This document shows, in pieces, positions 45,061 through 57,338 of a DNA stretch of 64,000 nt. The stretch comes from Opisthorchis felineus. Its lineage: Eukaryota > Platyhelminthes > Trematoda > Opisthorchiida > Opisthorchiidae. Every line of letters begins with the position of its first letter. Position 1 is the first letter of the stretch. Below the pieces are notes generated by a model. It saw nothing but the letters and a program-made list of their open reading frames with translations. It made no database searches and was not told the DNA's origin. The stretch lies in contig SJOL01007384.1 of assembly GCA_004794785.1 (NCBI GenBank), positions 367,898 to 431,897 of the forward strand, in the 5' to 3' direction. The translations under genes were made by a program, and so were the position numbers.

Positions 45061-46999
45061 AGTGGCACCTGTCAGCAGATCAGGATCTCAAATCATCCTC
45101 TTTCAGAAGATCTGACTGAAATACTTGTTTACTAGTGGCAGGAGGAAGTTTTTCAAAAGGGCATGCTAGAGGTTTTCATGTAGATGTGCCCTGTACCCAA
45201 ATTTGGTTGCCAATAGTCTAATGAATCCCCAAACCTTCTGTAAAAAGGTGGGTCTTAGTTCTGCGAGAAATTTTCCATTTGAAGGCTCCGGCAGTACAAG
45301 CGTCGCAACCCAGTACATAGCGGCCTACAACCAGTGCTAATTCTCATCCACATCGACTTCCTCGAAATCACTGAATGCCGGTACTGAATGGTGACTGACA
45401 GTGAATGCTAGCACGTCTAATCCGGGCATTTACGTGTGACCGCATCAACCGCCCATGTTTGGCCTTGACTAGACCATTCAACTCCTCCAGGGTCCGTCTT
45501 GCAGACAAAACTACGAGAACAAAGGTATACAATTAATTCACTGAAGAACCTAAAAAATGAGTTTTAGCTCCATACCACATTTTTTTCTTCATCCAGACCA
45601 GATAAAACGCAGTCTTTGTGTGCCCAGTGTTAAGTTGCAGCTTCTGCACAGCTGAGAGCATCAAAAAAGCAAGCAAGTATCTCATTCACCTCATGGCAAA
45701 CTGATTCTCACGAGCCCTCCATGTTACTAGAAATGGCTCTACGAGTAAAAGTTCTGCTGAAGGTTATGATAAATATTACCGTACCAGACGATGAGAGGAA
45801 TTACGAAAATGTAAATCTTGCAAAAACGTATCTGCCCTGTTTAGTGAACAATCTAACCGATCACAAAGCGCACCCATCTTCTGCTTCTAAAAAGCATGCT
45901 TGTTTTTGGACCTAGCCGAATCTTCAGTGCACCGACCTGGCATATCACATTTTCTGTGATAGCAGTGGTCATGACAAACATTATGGGACAGCATTCTGAT
46001 GCAACCGGGTCTAAAAAAATTCGTGAGGCCAGAATTTTTGGGCCTTCCAAAATTAAGACAGTTGAGGAAGTCAGTGTTCTACACTGAAATTTCTGTGTTA
46101 ACAACAAGGGCGCATTTATCGAACACACTTCAGCCAGAGCGGGGCATAAGTGCAATCGCCTAATGTAACCTGGGAAGCGCGCAGATGCTCACCAAAACCT
46201 AAGGGGTCAAACCTGGTCAACCTCAACCGTCTTATTATCAGAGGAAACTATGGGCGCGCAGTCAATATACGTCAGAGGTGATGAGTAAAATAGCAATACA
46301 GTTGTAGTCGCCTCCGCGGGTTACCACAACCATTCACACCAGAGCTATTAAGAGTCATGGGTGCTACCCGTGGTGATATAAACAGAGCAAGTGTCGTAGT
46401 GAACCTCAATTAGGCATTAATGAGCTTGCCTGTAAGCAAGATCAAATAACATGGGCCACAAACCTAGGATATTGAGGTAGAGAGATCGCTCGCTCTACCG
46501 GAAATCAGCCCCTTAGTTTACTGACAAAGCCATAGAATTTGACGTCCGCGTAAGCCCTTAAGCCAAAGAATAGAAAAGGGCACCATTCTGTGCATATCCG
46601 AATCCTACCTTTTAGCCGGAAAACCAAGCCAAATACGTCTTATTTCCAGCTTTATTACAGTTGGCGCAGGCGTTTCTATAATTTTTCCCCAGAGAGCTCC
46701 AACGACCCCCGACTTCACAAGCTGCAAGCCCCTTGGCCTAAACTAATAACACACTAGCCGGAAGCCGCTTCGGAGTGCCACATTAACAAGATGATCACAA
46801 GTAAGTAAAATTAAGGGTTTCTGTACCTATGCGGCTCACTTTATCCTAGAACCACAACAAAGATATCGCAGCTAAAGAAATGTGTATCATGGGTGTGCCC
46901 AATCAGGGGGTGTCCAGATGCAACAGAAAAAGACTTACACAACCCGGGCCCCCCAGCGGTTACATACTCCTCAGCAGTTAATCAGGTATCACACGAAAT
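45061..46999. other. Upstream flank, probably old transposon sequence
   Basis: May include more of the gypsy copy, but no block is convincing. No host exon recognised. Confidence 0.35.
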
Positions 47000-47460
47000 A
47001 TGAGAAAACGTCAATCTATGAACAATGAACTGGCGACTGCGCGCACTGGGCACTAGTGCAGATGCTGACTATAAGCTTCTACGGGCCTCCAGCCAGGGCG
47101 GCAGCTCCCCAAATAATTACCTGTTAATAATGGGTGACCTGAGCTTCCGCGGCCTCTTGGACCTCTCACACCATAGGAACCACGAACTTAGCATCGGCCA
47201 CTTCCAATTGAAAAATTCCCTGCAAAGTTATGGTCGAACCAACCGCGTTAAACAACTCACCTGCTTGACTATGGGGCGCCTTCCACGAAGCTGGTCTACA
47301 CACCAATAAATGAGACATGCGCTGTGCATTATTTACGAGATACAAACTTTCGGGGGCCCAGCGACAATGACCTCAGCGAAATGGCGTGAATCTATCCTTC
47401 GGTACCATTAGCCATAAGCCCTGACGGAATCGCATCCTTAACAGGGCAAATTACCCGAAA
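47000..47460 (+). mobile_element. CR1/Jockey-like LINE endonuclease fragment, decayed
   Basis: Plus-strand frame (47025-47309) reads LLIMGDLSFRGL, the LLIxGDFN catalytic block with Asn lost. It continues LQSYGRTNRVKQLTC, matching the FLxQHVxxPTR region, and shortly after GGPSDNDLSEM resembles LGxSDHxL. The endonuclease clearly belongs to another LINE clade than the RTE-like copies in the introns. Confidence 0.5.
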
Positions 47461-50400
47461 TTATCGACAAACATCCTCCACATCGCCCGGGAGTATGATG
47501 ATATCATGAACTTTAAGGTACTGCGTCTGCACTTCAAGAACAAAGTAACTCACGCAGTCAATCTGTTCACCATTTTCTCCAGGCAAAGGCAGATGAAACA
47601 ATAAGTTGCCGCTTGGGTAGCACCAGAGTTCTTTCGGGAAAGGAAAGGAAAGCACACGATACATTGGGACTTATATGGTTATAGCAGTCACATGAGGCCC
47701 ACGCAACGATAGGATATAATTCATCTGAAGTGCGACCTGTAGCATTAAATGCTTAAATTTAAGGGTTTATTTAGCGTGTAAAAAGCCTATGCAGGCTAAT
47801 GTTACTTTCAGTACCTTGCCAGAGTTCACAATGGGTTTAGACTTGCAATTTTCATCTATGGTATCCAAGGAAACCTGGCAGTGTAACAGCAATTATCTGA
47901 GTTTGATAAGCAACTTCGGCCACCAAATTTCAACGAAGTCCAAAATTCAAAACTCTGAGACCAGTAAGTAAGCGGGTTTCAACGGGATCCCAGAGCAGCT
48001 TCAGCCAGCCAAGCAGTATGCTTAGCCAAATGCCCATCAAATACTTTTCAACATGGCTGAAATGCTGCCTGGCACTGCTCCTTTGCAACGAATGGATCAG
48101 GCCTCTGTCGGAGAAACATACTTCCAAAAGCCGATAAAAATACGAATTGTTGTTACCAAGACTCTAGAAATACTCTTCCTTACGGCCGACTTCCTAAGCT
48201 GTAATCCGTACAGATTCAGAGAGGGTACCGTAGTGTAACTAACCAGCCAAACCTTGTTAATGCCGAATAGACCTCGAAGAAACCCCAGACACTCTCAACA
48301 CCACGTAGCACGATTTCATAAAAGCATGGCTTACCTTTGACTCATTCTCATTAACTGGACTCGCACGTTATGTTCTTTACTTGTTCATTGGCTATCGCAA
48401 GCAGGAAACAGACCCCACACCACACTGATTTAGTCTCCCAGGGTTTTGGAATATATGTTCACAAAGCCACGCCCCTGATACGTTTACCTTCATCAGCCCC
48501 TGCAGATTGTGCAAAATCTGGCACTCGATGTGCGGAGCTGATGACAGGATGGCACGAGAACCTGGTCCGAGATTTGTTCTGCAAATGGACATCAGTAGTT
48601 TGGCCCAGTTGTGTCACTCAGATCAACACTATCATCTGACTATGATGCCACCAAACACTTATCATTTAGGTAGTGAGTCACTACTATATTCTGTTGGAGA
48701 ATGTCACCAGCGGATGTTATTTTCTAGTGACCTTAATGTGGCAAACAACGCTGAGCTAACTACCAAAGAAACTTTCATTAAGCTACGATTTCTAAGGCAA
48801 AACGCTTGGTACCAGCATTTCCGATTAACCGTAATTGCTGAGCCAAAAGTCTCGCCATTCGGCTTATAGCAACGGCAACGGAACCAGTAAGTCCGCAAAA
48901 TCTGTCAAAAACTTGTCGGAGCATGTACTGAAAGAAATTTGGGATGGGGTGGTAAGATAACTTTTTACAAAAACCAGAAAAATGTGGATAGGCCGTGTTC
49001 GGGTTAAGACAGGTGGGAGTAGCGGCCTAGTAAAATATTCATTAAAGATGTGATTCGGGTTATGATGGTAGGGGCTGAGTAGCATAACGGCTTTGTTGTG
49101 CGAGTACAGAAAAGGGCACAAAGAGCAGGACCTGCTTGGCGGCAGGGCAAACAGCCACACAGGCTAATGTGTTTTTTGAGGTTGATTGTTTTTTGATGGA
49201 TTCGTGTTTTCCAGCAAAAGTAAGTTTCCCGGGCGGAAGTTTTCGAGTTGTTGCCAGGTGGCGGGTACAATTTTGCTCTAGCGCCATGGCAGCATTTCGT
49301 CACTAGTGCCAGTGGAAGAGAGCTCTTCTGATGTAAAAGTACTGTGTCTAAATCCGGTGGTTTGGAGAGTACCGTCAAGGATTATTCATCCCCTCTTCAT
49401 GATCTTCCCGTAGATCTTCTTCGATGAACTCAATGAGGAGTTTGCTTAGTCTGCTGGCGCTAGAATTTGATGACGCTTCAGGCTGGCTTAAGACGACTAA
49501 CAATTCCGACAGATTCTGATGGGCAGCTGCTGAGGGGTCGATTTTGACAAGTCATTATATGGGCGCTTTATGGATAAGTTGTTTGGAAATGTGTGAAACC
49601 AGTGTCTCCAAACCAGCCAGATGTCATCTGCCTGGAGCGCAAGATTGGTGTTCATTTAACACGGTAAGTGAACGTGTTCGTTTGTGCCGCTAAGTAGTTG
49701 GGGGTTCTTTAGAAAAACGTAGGCATTTCTTTCAGATGACTGTACAGGTACAGGAAAAGCGTGAGGGTACTGACGAGACAGGATAGCAGAACGAGTAATT
49801 GAAACCATGAAAAACACTTTAATTTTACCTTAAATAGCGCAAGATTCAGTTAAGTTCGCGGCTACTGTGTTATGCATACGGATTTTGTTGGCTTTGAAGG
49901 CGGTGCCAGAAAGTCGTTGTATACAGTCATGATTTAGATGAAAAAGGTTGGCAGTCACGTTAATAAAATCCGTTGTAGAGGAACTCTGTTTTCTCCTCGT
50001 TAAGTTGGAGCCAGTACAATAAATTTAAGGTTGACAAGTGGGACAGCATAAGATTTTTTTAGAAATTCAGTGCACGTGCTTTAAGCGGAACACTTATTAA
50101 CACAAACGGATTAAGTAGCGCAGATCGAGTTTGTGGAAGAGGTCAGTTAGAACATCGGCAATCCCTGTCAGGTGAGCTGCCAAAAGTCCAGTGAAAATTT
50201 CCGGAAACTGGTTTACGCATTCGACACTGTCATTGGTGGCAAATCAGCCTTGCTGAAGAAGCTTAACCGGTCAGCGAGCGGCTGAGACAATGGAACTTAC
50301 TGTAGATTGTTATTCGGGGTCATAAGTCGAAGAAGAAACCAGCACGTTTTACACACGAAGCAGTTTCGTCAAGTGCTTGTGCCGCTGTTTTATTTGTCAC

Positions 50401-52499
50401 GGTTACAGTATACATCCAGCGGAATCCGCTTGTGAAGCCATGACGCCAAATGTTCTGAAAGCAAAAAAACTGTCGCACGTGAAAGCAAAAGGAGTAAATA
50501 ATAGCAACTAATGTTCTGAAAGGCCAATACTTCCTGTAACGCGCAAACGGTATCTTCCAGTGACGCGTATTACCAGAACCTCCGGGAGGGCAAAACAAAG
50601 TCGGAGTTGGGTTTCTATACGGTACCATTAACATAAGACATCATTTCGCAAAATGAACAAACCTTGACAGTAGATACTCGTCAACAACAAGTGGTCCACT
50701 TGGACCAAAAAGTACGAACCAAATGAGCAAACAGGCTCCCACGTGAGACAGTCACATGTGCCTAAGGTCGGCCACAAAATGGCTGGATGACCTCAAGGCC
50801 AAATAGGTGAAGTGGTATGGACAAACAAACGTCAGTTCATATGGACACACTAAACACGAAAGTGGAGCGGGGGTTACAAATAGGGACCAAAGAAACGTGG
50901 GGAATTTTAAATGTCAAAGTAATGGACGATACACTCCCTAACCCGGGATGCAAATGAGCCTCATCGATGGAATTTGAGCATCCAGAACATATTAAGCAAT
51001 TAAACAATGCACTGTACATGTTCTCTGTATCGTCGATTTGTTCCTAAACCGGTCGTTTCTCTACAATCATTCAAATCTCCGAAACCAGCATGTAGCATCA
51101 GACACCTGTCAGTTTCCCCCAGTCTTTGAACTAGTATCTGCTACAACCCCGGAATAACAACTTGTTTTCTTCAACTTTCCTTGGTTTCTGAGCAAGCGCT
51201 GATGAGCCGCTTCAGTAGTTTTCTTTGGTGGCAGCTTACATGCCTTTTATTCAATCACACGTTTCCTCTACTCCTGAACTACCCCCTTCGCAACACGCCT
51301 GCCAGCCTGCAACCCATTTCGGTGAAACGGATTTAAAAGTGTATACGCTCGACCCATGGATTTGGACACCAAGCCCAGCACCAGCCAGAGTAAAGGTTTT
51401 TGGATCTGGTAATGTTGGGCTGCCGCAGTAGTTGGTAATCGCTACTTTTGGCCGCAGGTGGTCGTCAAGCCTGGTGCATTTCTGTACCACTGATGTTTTT
51501 CCCTTAAGCCACAAAACTGGAAGTCCATGACCCGTTGTCTCCACTGAATGGCACTGGAGCTGCTCACCAATTGTGCCCTTGATAGGTCCAAGTATGCCCT
51601 AGTTTCCTGCTGACAGGGTTTCTTAACGCTTCCAAGGATGATAATAATAATGACCCCAGTTGGGTTCGCTGAGCAAAGCCGCATTAACCTAAAGATCCAT
51701 TCATGGACAGACCCATGAACTAAAGTACGAAGGATCACTAAAGGTACCGCAACCGCCACATTTGGTCCTACGCCCTTTCCGTCATCCGCTTCACTTCCAT
51801 CCGAGGAAATTCCGCCCCCAACCATCTTCAGCTCATGCCTCTTGCCTTTGTGAACGGGGTTATCCATGACCTTCCCGGCCACGAGTGCCTTCACAAACCT
51901 CTTATGTAATCCCTAGGCCCAAGTTACTGACCCAAGTTACGCCCATTACAATCCTGTTCCCAAACCGTCACCTATGATCCCCATGGTAACCGTTTGGCCC
52001 CACACAGTACTAGCGTGCAGCTGTAGGGGTCTGGCTACCCTAAAAGCTACTTTACCAAGAGTGTGTGGCAAAGAAATAAAAAGAATAACACTAGATTGGG
52101 TATACGATAATATAGGGTCAAATGGAACAGACTCACTAATAATCGTCTTCTTTAAAATGTTCGTCCCCGGCCCAGGTCAGCGAATAAATAATAATCCAGT
52201 TATAGTTGTCTAGGGGTCTACTTCCGAACAGTTCTCATGTATAATTAAATCCGAAGCTAGTCAGAAATGTTTTGATACCAGACTTAGTACACGAAACTCG
52301 CGAATGACCGCTACAAGCGCCAGCAAAATCAGATGAGAAAGTCGAAGCATGTGACCAACTTTGTACTGTGTGTAAAAAGTGTAAAAGAGCGCATTTTTGC
52401 AGTTTTTCGTATTCCAATGAAAATTTATAGCCAATTGACGAAATACGAAAGGTTATAATGGAAACAAAAGAAATATAGAAATCGCCACGAACCAAATAC
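47461..52499. other. Upstream flank, nothing recognisable
   Basis: About 5 kb without a recognisable exon, transposon protein, RNA gene or notable repeat. The open frames are short and compositionally unremarkable. Confidence 0.4.
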
Positions 52500-54304
52500 T
52501 TTTTGGTATCCGTCCTCATAACGTCTGTTGGTCTATTCTTACTATGCACCACAAAGTCGTTCGCTAAGTCTCCTCCGAATGATATATGGACGCACTTTTG
52601 GTCATGCATTAGACGGTGCCAGTTCAGCGACCACATTCATTTGGAGGGCGCTGGCGTTGGGACTCCAGGGTTCCAAGCTGTCGTCAAAAAGCGGACATGG
52701 ACTTGAAAGAACTTCTGGTGGTCGTTGACGTAGATAAGAGACAGAAGTGGTCCCAAGACGAAGCCTTGAGGAGACCGGCGCCGAAGAAAAGACGGCAGAG
52801 CCTAATTTCACCTGAATTGTTTAATTGTTATGCTTAAAAAATAGTAACAATAACGTTTATTCCCAGCTGGTGATTTTCATACCGGTAGGTATGATCATAA
52901 CTGTACAATCAGAATAAAAACATAACTGGTGGAATTCGTGGTTATTGAGGATTGTGCGGAAACGGGACAGGCTCACAAATTGTCGGCGTTCTCCAACGTA
53001 GACGCGGTCACGCCTAACTGTCTCGATGAGGTCGTCATCGAGGGCAGCACTTTTTCTATCTTGTAGGGGAACAAATCAAGCTAAAACAAGGTCGGACCGT
53101 CAACAGTTGAAGACAAAAACGCAGCGGGGAAGAGCAACACTAGAGGCGTCGTGCCAGTCTGATAGGAAAGTCTTAATTCAGGGTAGAATTTCTCCTCAAA
53201 TCCCATAAAACTCGAGCTTGTGGAGCAGAGGGACGTGTGAAACTCGATTCAATACTTTTCAGAAGTCGAAAAATATGGCATCCGAAATGAGTCGTTTGTC
53301 CTTGGCTTGAGTTGAGCTGTCCGTATATGCGAGCGTATTCATTACGCAGGAACGGTCTGAGAGGAATTTGTGTTGCGCTGGGGTAATCAAGTTGTTAGTA
53401 CTGAGGTGATTTAAGATGGCCTTTTTCAGAATGCGTTCCGTCACATTGCATGGTATGCTGGTGACGCAAATAGGCCTGTAGCTGCCGGGAGACAGGTGGT
53501 CACAAATTTTGTACGTGGGCGTGACAATCGCTTTCGTTCGAGCAGAGGTAAGGTTGCCTTCGCCGACCGAGTGACGAACCACCAGATAGAAATGCTTTGC
53601 CATTGTAAGCAACGTTTCCTTCAGGACCCATGGATGGAGCTCGTCTGGCCTCAACTCGGTGAAGGTGTCTGTTTTGTGCAAGAGTTGACGGACATCCTCA
53701 CCCGTGAAGACCAAGTCGGTAAGTGGCCGTTCGTATGACGTCTTGACAAAATTGTATGTTATGAGGTCGCTGGGGCAGAATACAGGCTTGCATGTTTTTC
53801 TCTGTAGCCTTCAGATAATACTATTGGGTCTCTCGTGGGTTCACCGCTACTGTCCCTCAAGTAGAAGGCCGTTGGTCCATTTCTTCTGCGGTGTCTCTTG
53901 TATTTAAATAGTACATTTTTGTCTTGACGGGTAAGGTCCAGTGTGGTGGTGTTTTTTTCAAATGTTCCGTTGGCAGATTTCTGTGCTACAGAGGTTCCGT
54001 ATTTTACGATATGCCAGCTAACTTTCTGTGTCATCTGTAGTTAGTTATTTAAAGAATAGATGGGACATGGTTTCCAGATAACGCCGAATCCTTTTGGATA
54101 GTTTTTGGTCCGTTCTGCTGCGCGCCGGTTTCCTGGGAACGAACACCGCGTCAGGCTCATGAATATTCCGGACAATATTTCTGTATATCTCCTCCACTGG
54201 AGCATGTCCCAGTTTAGTTTGGTCAAGAAAGACACGCATTCCTGAGAAGTCTGCATGGCAAAAGTTTCGAATTCATTTTTGAGGTTGCGGGTCACTATTT
54301 CCAA
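52500..54304 (-). mobile_element. CR1/Jockey-like LINE, endonuclease-RT linker and reverse transcriptase
   Basis: Minus strand, in order: a linker (FLTKLNWDMLQWRRYTEI; GTFEKNTTTLDLTRQDKNVL; KYKRHRRRNGPTAFYLRDSS); reverse transcriptase (FTGEDVRQLLHKTD, RPDELHPWVLKET, SPGSYRPICVTSIP, ERILKKAILNHLSTNNLITP, HKFLSDRSCV, KRLISDAIFFDF at 53259-53714); decayed core; and HDQKCVHISFGGDLANDFVV near 52560-52620, the thumb region of the family. The domains are frameshifted against each other, and no intact catalytic box is visible. It is unrelated to the RTE-like family in the introns. Confidence 0.82.
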
Positions 54305-57008
54305 GTGGAGCCTTAATTAACACTTGATCAACTTTCGCTGGTGATAACCAAATCCAGTAGGGATGGTAATTGGCTTGCGTAGTATCCGGTGCGTACGGCA
54401 ACATGTTGAGTCCAAGCGCTTTGTTGAACGACTTTGGTCAGCGTCCACCTCTATTTCATATATATCGTGGGGAATATTCGTTCAACCATATGCTTCTGAA
54501 AGGTATGCGCAAAATTTGCTACTGTCTTTACCACTTTCTGTACGTTTATGCTAGTTCCTGTAAGAGCAGAATTCACAAAAAGCAAATTGCCAGTCCTTGG
54601 AGCCTGGAAAGTCCCGGGGACCTGAACAAGCGGTTGACCATTCAAGATTTAGCTGACACCAGACACGCAACATGGAGTTAAACGTTTTCTTAATGCTGCC
54701 AATAGCACCCTCACCAAATGAACAAAGCTTTTTAGGGTCCTTGTGTATGTGGCTCCCAAGAAGCAAGGCCTCATTCACTTTCATGACACGGGAACAAGTT
54801 CAGTATTCTTCTCGGTGCAGTCTAAGCACCTGTTCTCTCCAATCCCTCCAGTATCTGCAAGTTTGGTAGCATTATTGCTGGACATGACCTTAGACGTCCC
54901 ACTTGCTGGTGTGACAAGAAGCAAATCTCAACGTGGTGTAAGTAAATCGAACGCAAACAGTTTTCTTATGAAAACACGCAAGGGTTCACCTACAAAGCTT
55001 GCCATCAGACCCGTCACATCTCACCGTTCACGCAAGGTGATCAACCCATTGAAGACGGACTGAGTACTCCTCATTGCACAAGCGCCAAAACGAAGGAAAC
55101 ATAACACCCAGAATCATGGTTTTGTGTAAAAAATTACGTCGCACTCTTGCTGTTTGAGGTGTTTTCCTCAGAAGTGACAATTATTTTAGGGTATAGAAAT
55201 CAGGCTGTCACCATCAACCAGGAGTGCGTTAGAAATGGATAACTAGGTCGGACACTAAATGACATTAGTCCGGAGGCAGCTTTGCGTATTGCGTCTTGTA
55301 CTTTATACATATTGCTCCATAGTTGAACGGCGGTGGATAAGAAGCTCACTTGGCACTCAAGTCATCCTTCCGTACTAATCACTTTTACGGATTAAATTTG
55401 CCATATTTTTCTACAGAGGCACAAACTATGAGCCTAACAAGCCCAAAGCATTTTGGCGTTCAGCGTCGCAGTGTATTCCTTAATACTGAGACTCAACTGA
55501 CACTCAACAAGTGTCAATGGTTCCCTCCACCGGGGGTATCTGTAAAATACCCACTATACCAAATCAGCCTAAAATGGTTGACGAAACCGTACTTCTATAG
55601 GGCCGTCAGGGTTACCGGGTCGGCCGAAATTAGACCATTAGCCATGGTCTCCGATTCGCCGAAAAAGCTGCCTCCCTTAAACCATAAACTTACTCTGCTT
55701 CCACAAGCCATTGCCCGACCTCAAAGAAGTTATTTTGAGAAGTATACCGGCACCGTCTTCTGTTATTGCATTTCCGGATGACGCAAGCGCATTTTGCAAC
55801 ACGCGTTGCAATGTAATTATCCCACCCTTGGTTAAAGCTTGTTTAATTGTGTTTGGCAGAGATTGTCTACAAACGGTCTCTTACCGAGTATAGTTGTTTT
55901 CCTTCCAGGCGCCATGCGGGCTATGTGAAACATGAAGCTGAACAACATTTGCTTACAGCTGTCAGTTCTTCTGATGACACACGCAATCTTGTTGCAAAGA
56001 TCTCACAGCCAGGCGAAGTGGCGCTAGCCGTATGTTGCGGGTGTTGCCTACAACCAATCGGTGGATTGGGTGACTCCTAGTCAGTAACAATAATTTCGCA
56101 AACTTATACTGCGGATTTTTCTGGACACGCGAATGAAGGAGGCAGATTAAGAGACAAGGTAGAGTTCATGCGGTGATGAGGGAAAATTGGAAGCAGATCC
56201 AAGGAGTTCCCAAGTTGGATGTAGCCATATTAAAATACCTGTAGCAGTGGTAGAGTATGGTAGGGTTGAGGAATTTCCGTTCAGACCGATATACAGTTTA
56301 TCCGTGAGGGTTAGTTCTTTGCGAACAAACAACTCAAATGATAGCCTGAGGGTTAGAAATATTTTTTGTGGAGAGTAGTTCGCTCTGTTGGAACGTTTAT
56401 GAAAGCGTGTAGTATATAAAGCGGTTCAAGCAAACTTCCGGGTCGAGCTTTAGCATACAAATTTTGAATGTCATGACCTTAATCAGATGTTGGTCCCACT
56501 ATAGAGGACATATTGCCAACAAAATGAAAGGCAACAAAGTTGAATATCTGACCACACAAAGCAAAGCTCACTTGACTTTGAGCAGACTGAAGCATTCTTT
56601 CTGAATAACCATGAATATGTGGATGAGGTTTAATGGCAGTCGTCCACTGGACCGCGGTTGTTTTAATGAAGAAGCCGATGCTTCAGCATACTATACTACT
56701 GCACACAACTTCAGAATGTATCTAACGAACAGTAGCATGAGGAAAATCAGGAAGCGGCACATGCTCGAGCGCAACTATTCGGTTGCAGCGTATACACTCT
56801 TTTGATTTACATTTCTTGCATGAAAACGCTTTTGGGTATCCGATATTTGTGTAACGACACCACAGCCTACAGGACGCCATCGAAGGATGCTTGTACATAT
56901 AGATCATTCATTATTAAAATAAGGTTAAAATCAGTGTTGTCAGACTTGCTCTGAATGATGACAGACGTGTCCTCTAACTCTTCCCGATTTTTCAACCAAA
57001 CAAATAGA
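54305..57008. other. Upstream flank, mostly unrecognised
   Basis: No host exon. A weak gypsy RNase H-like block at 55690-55900 is listed separately. Confidence 0.35.
55690..55900 (+). mobile_element. Possible gypsy RNase H-like relic
   Basis: The plus-strand frame PDLKEVILRSIPAPSSVIAF followed by PDDASAFCNT resembles the LKxxLxSxPVLAFPDxxxxFxLxTDAS junction between reverse transcriptase and RNase H in gypsy elements. The Asp-Ala-Ser is lost. A chance similarity is quite possible. Confidence 0.22.
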
Positions 57009-57031
57009 ATGAGTAGTGCATTACGAATATA
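57009..57031 (+). repeat. Direct repeat flanking hammerhead element, left
   Basis: 23 bp starting ATGAGTAGTGCATTA; 22 of 23 match 57316-57338. Confidence 0.8.
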
Positions 57032-57315
57032 CATGTATCGCGATATCTCGAATATCGTAGCAACTGAAAAATGAGGCGGCCTGGTGCAGCACATTCAGTT
57101 GCCTGGAAACATCACAAACGAGAGATTCAGCTGGGTTCCAGGTGAGTCTCTCGCAAAACCAAATTTGTTTGCAGATGAGTGTATTTCGCTAATTTCGTGC
57201 AATTTGGTCTCAAGTAGAACATAAGGTTGACGGAAACTCGGGGACTGCGCCTACCTGATGAGCCCCAAGAAGGGCGAAACCGGTCGTGGGCTGTCGAAGA
57301 ATTTTCAGCAACCTT
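57032..57315 (+). mobile_element. Short hammerhead-ribozyme retroelement (Penelope-like)
   Basis: A 284-bp insertion between 23-bp direct repeats. The body has no long frame. Its 3' quarter holds a complete hammerhead ribozyme (57241-57295). Hammerheads with this tiny palindromic stem III are known from the pseudo-LTRs of Penelope-like elements and from schistosome Sm-alpha type elements, so this is probably a solo pseudo-LTR or a small non-autonomous relative. A diverged copy is at 27000-27215. Confidence 0.7.
57241..57295 (+). ncRNA. Type I hammerhead ribozyme
   Basis: Self-cleaving RNA. All core elements are present: CTGATGA (57255-57261), stem II GCCC/GGGC (57262-57265 with 57272-57275) closed by the loop CAAGAA, GAAA (57276-57279), a minimal palindromic stem III CCGG (57280-57283), and the cleavage triplet GTC (57283-57285). 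Stem I is GCCTAC/GTGGGC (57249-57254 with 57286-57291, one GU pair), with a further GAC/GTC helix beyond an internal loop. Cleavage is predicted after 57285. The two-pair stem III suggests activity as a dimer, as reported for this class. Confidence 0.88.
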
Positions 57316-57338
57316 ATGAGTAGTGCATTAAGAATATA
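57316..57338 (+). repeat. Direct repeat flanking hammerhead element, right
   Basis: One mismatch to 57009-57031. Confidence 0.8.

Noticed and set aside
51196..51225. Hammerhead core CTGATGAG on the plus strand
   Set aside because: No matching GAAA and no helices around it.
51442..51894. 150-codon minus-strand frame
   Set aside because: No recognised domain, no splice context and no neighbouring support, so not called as a gene.
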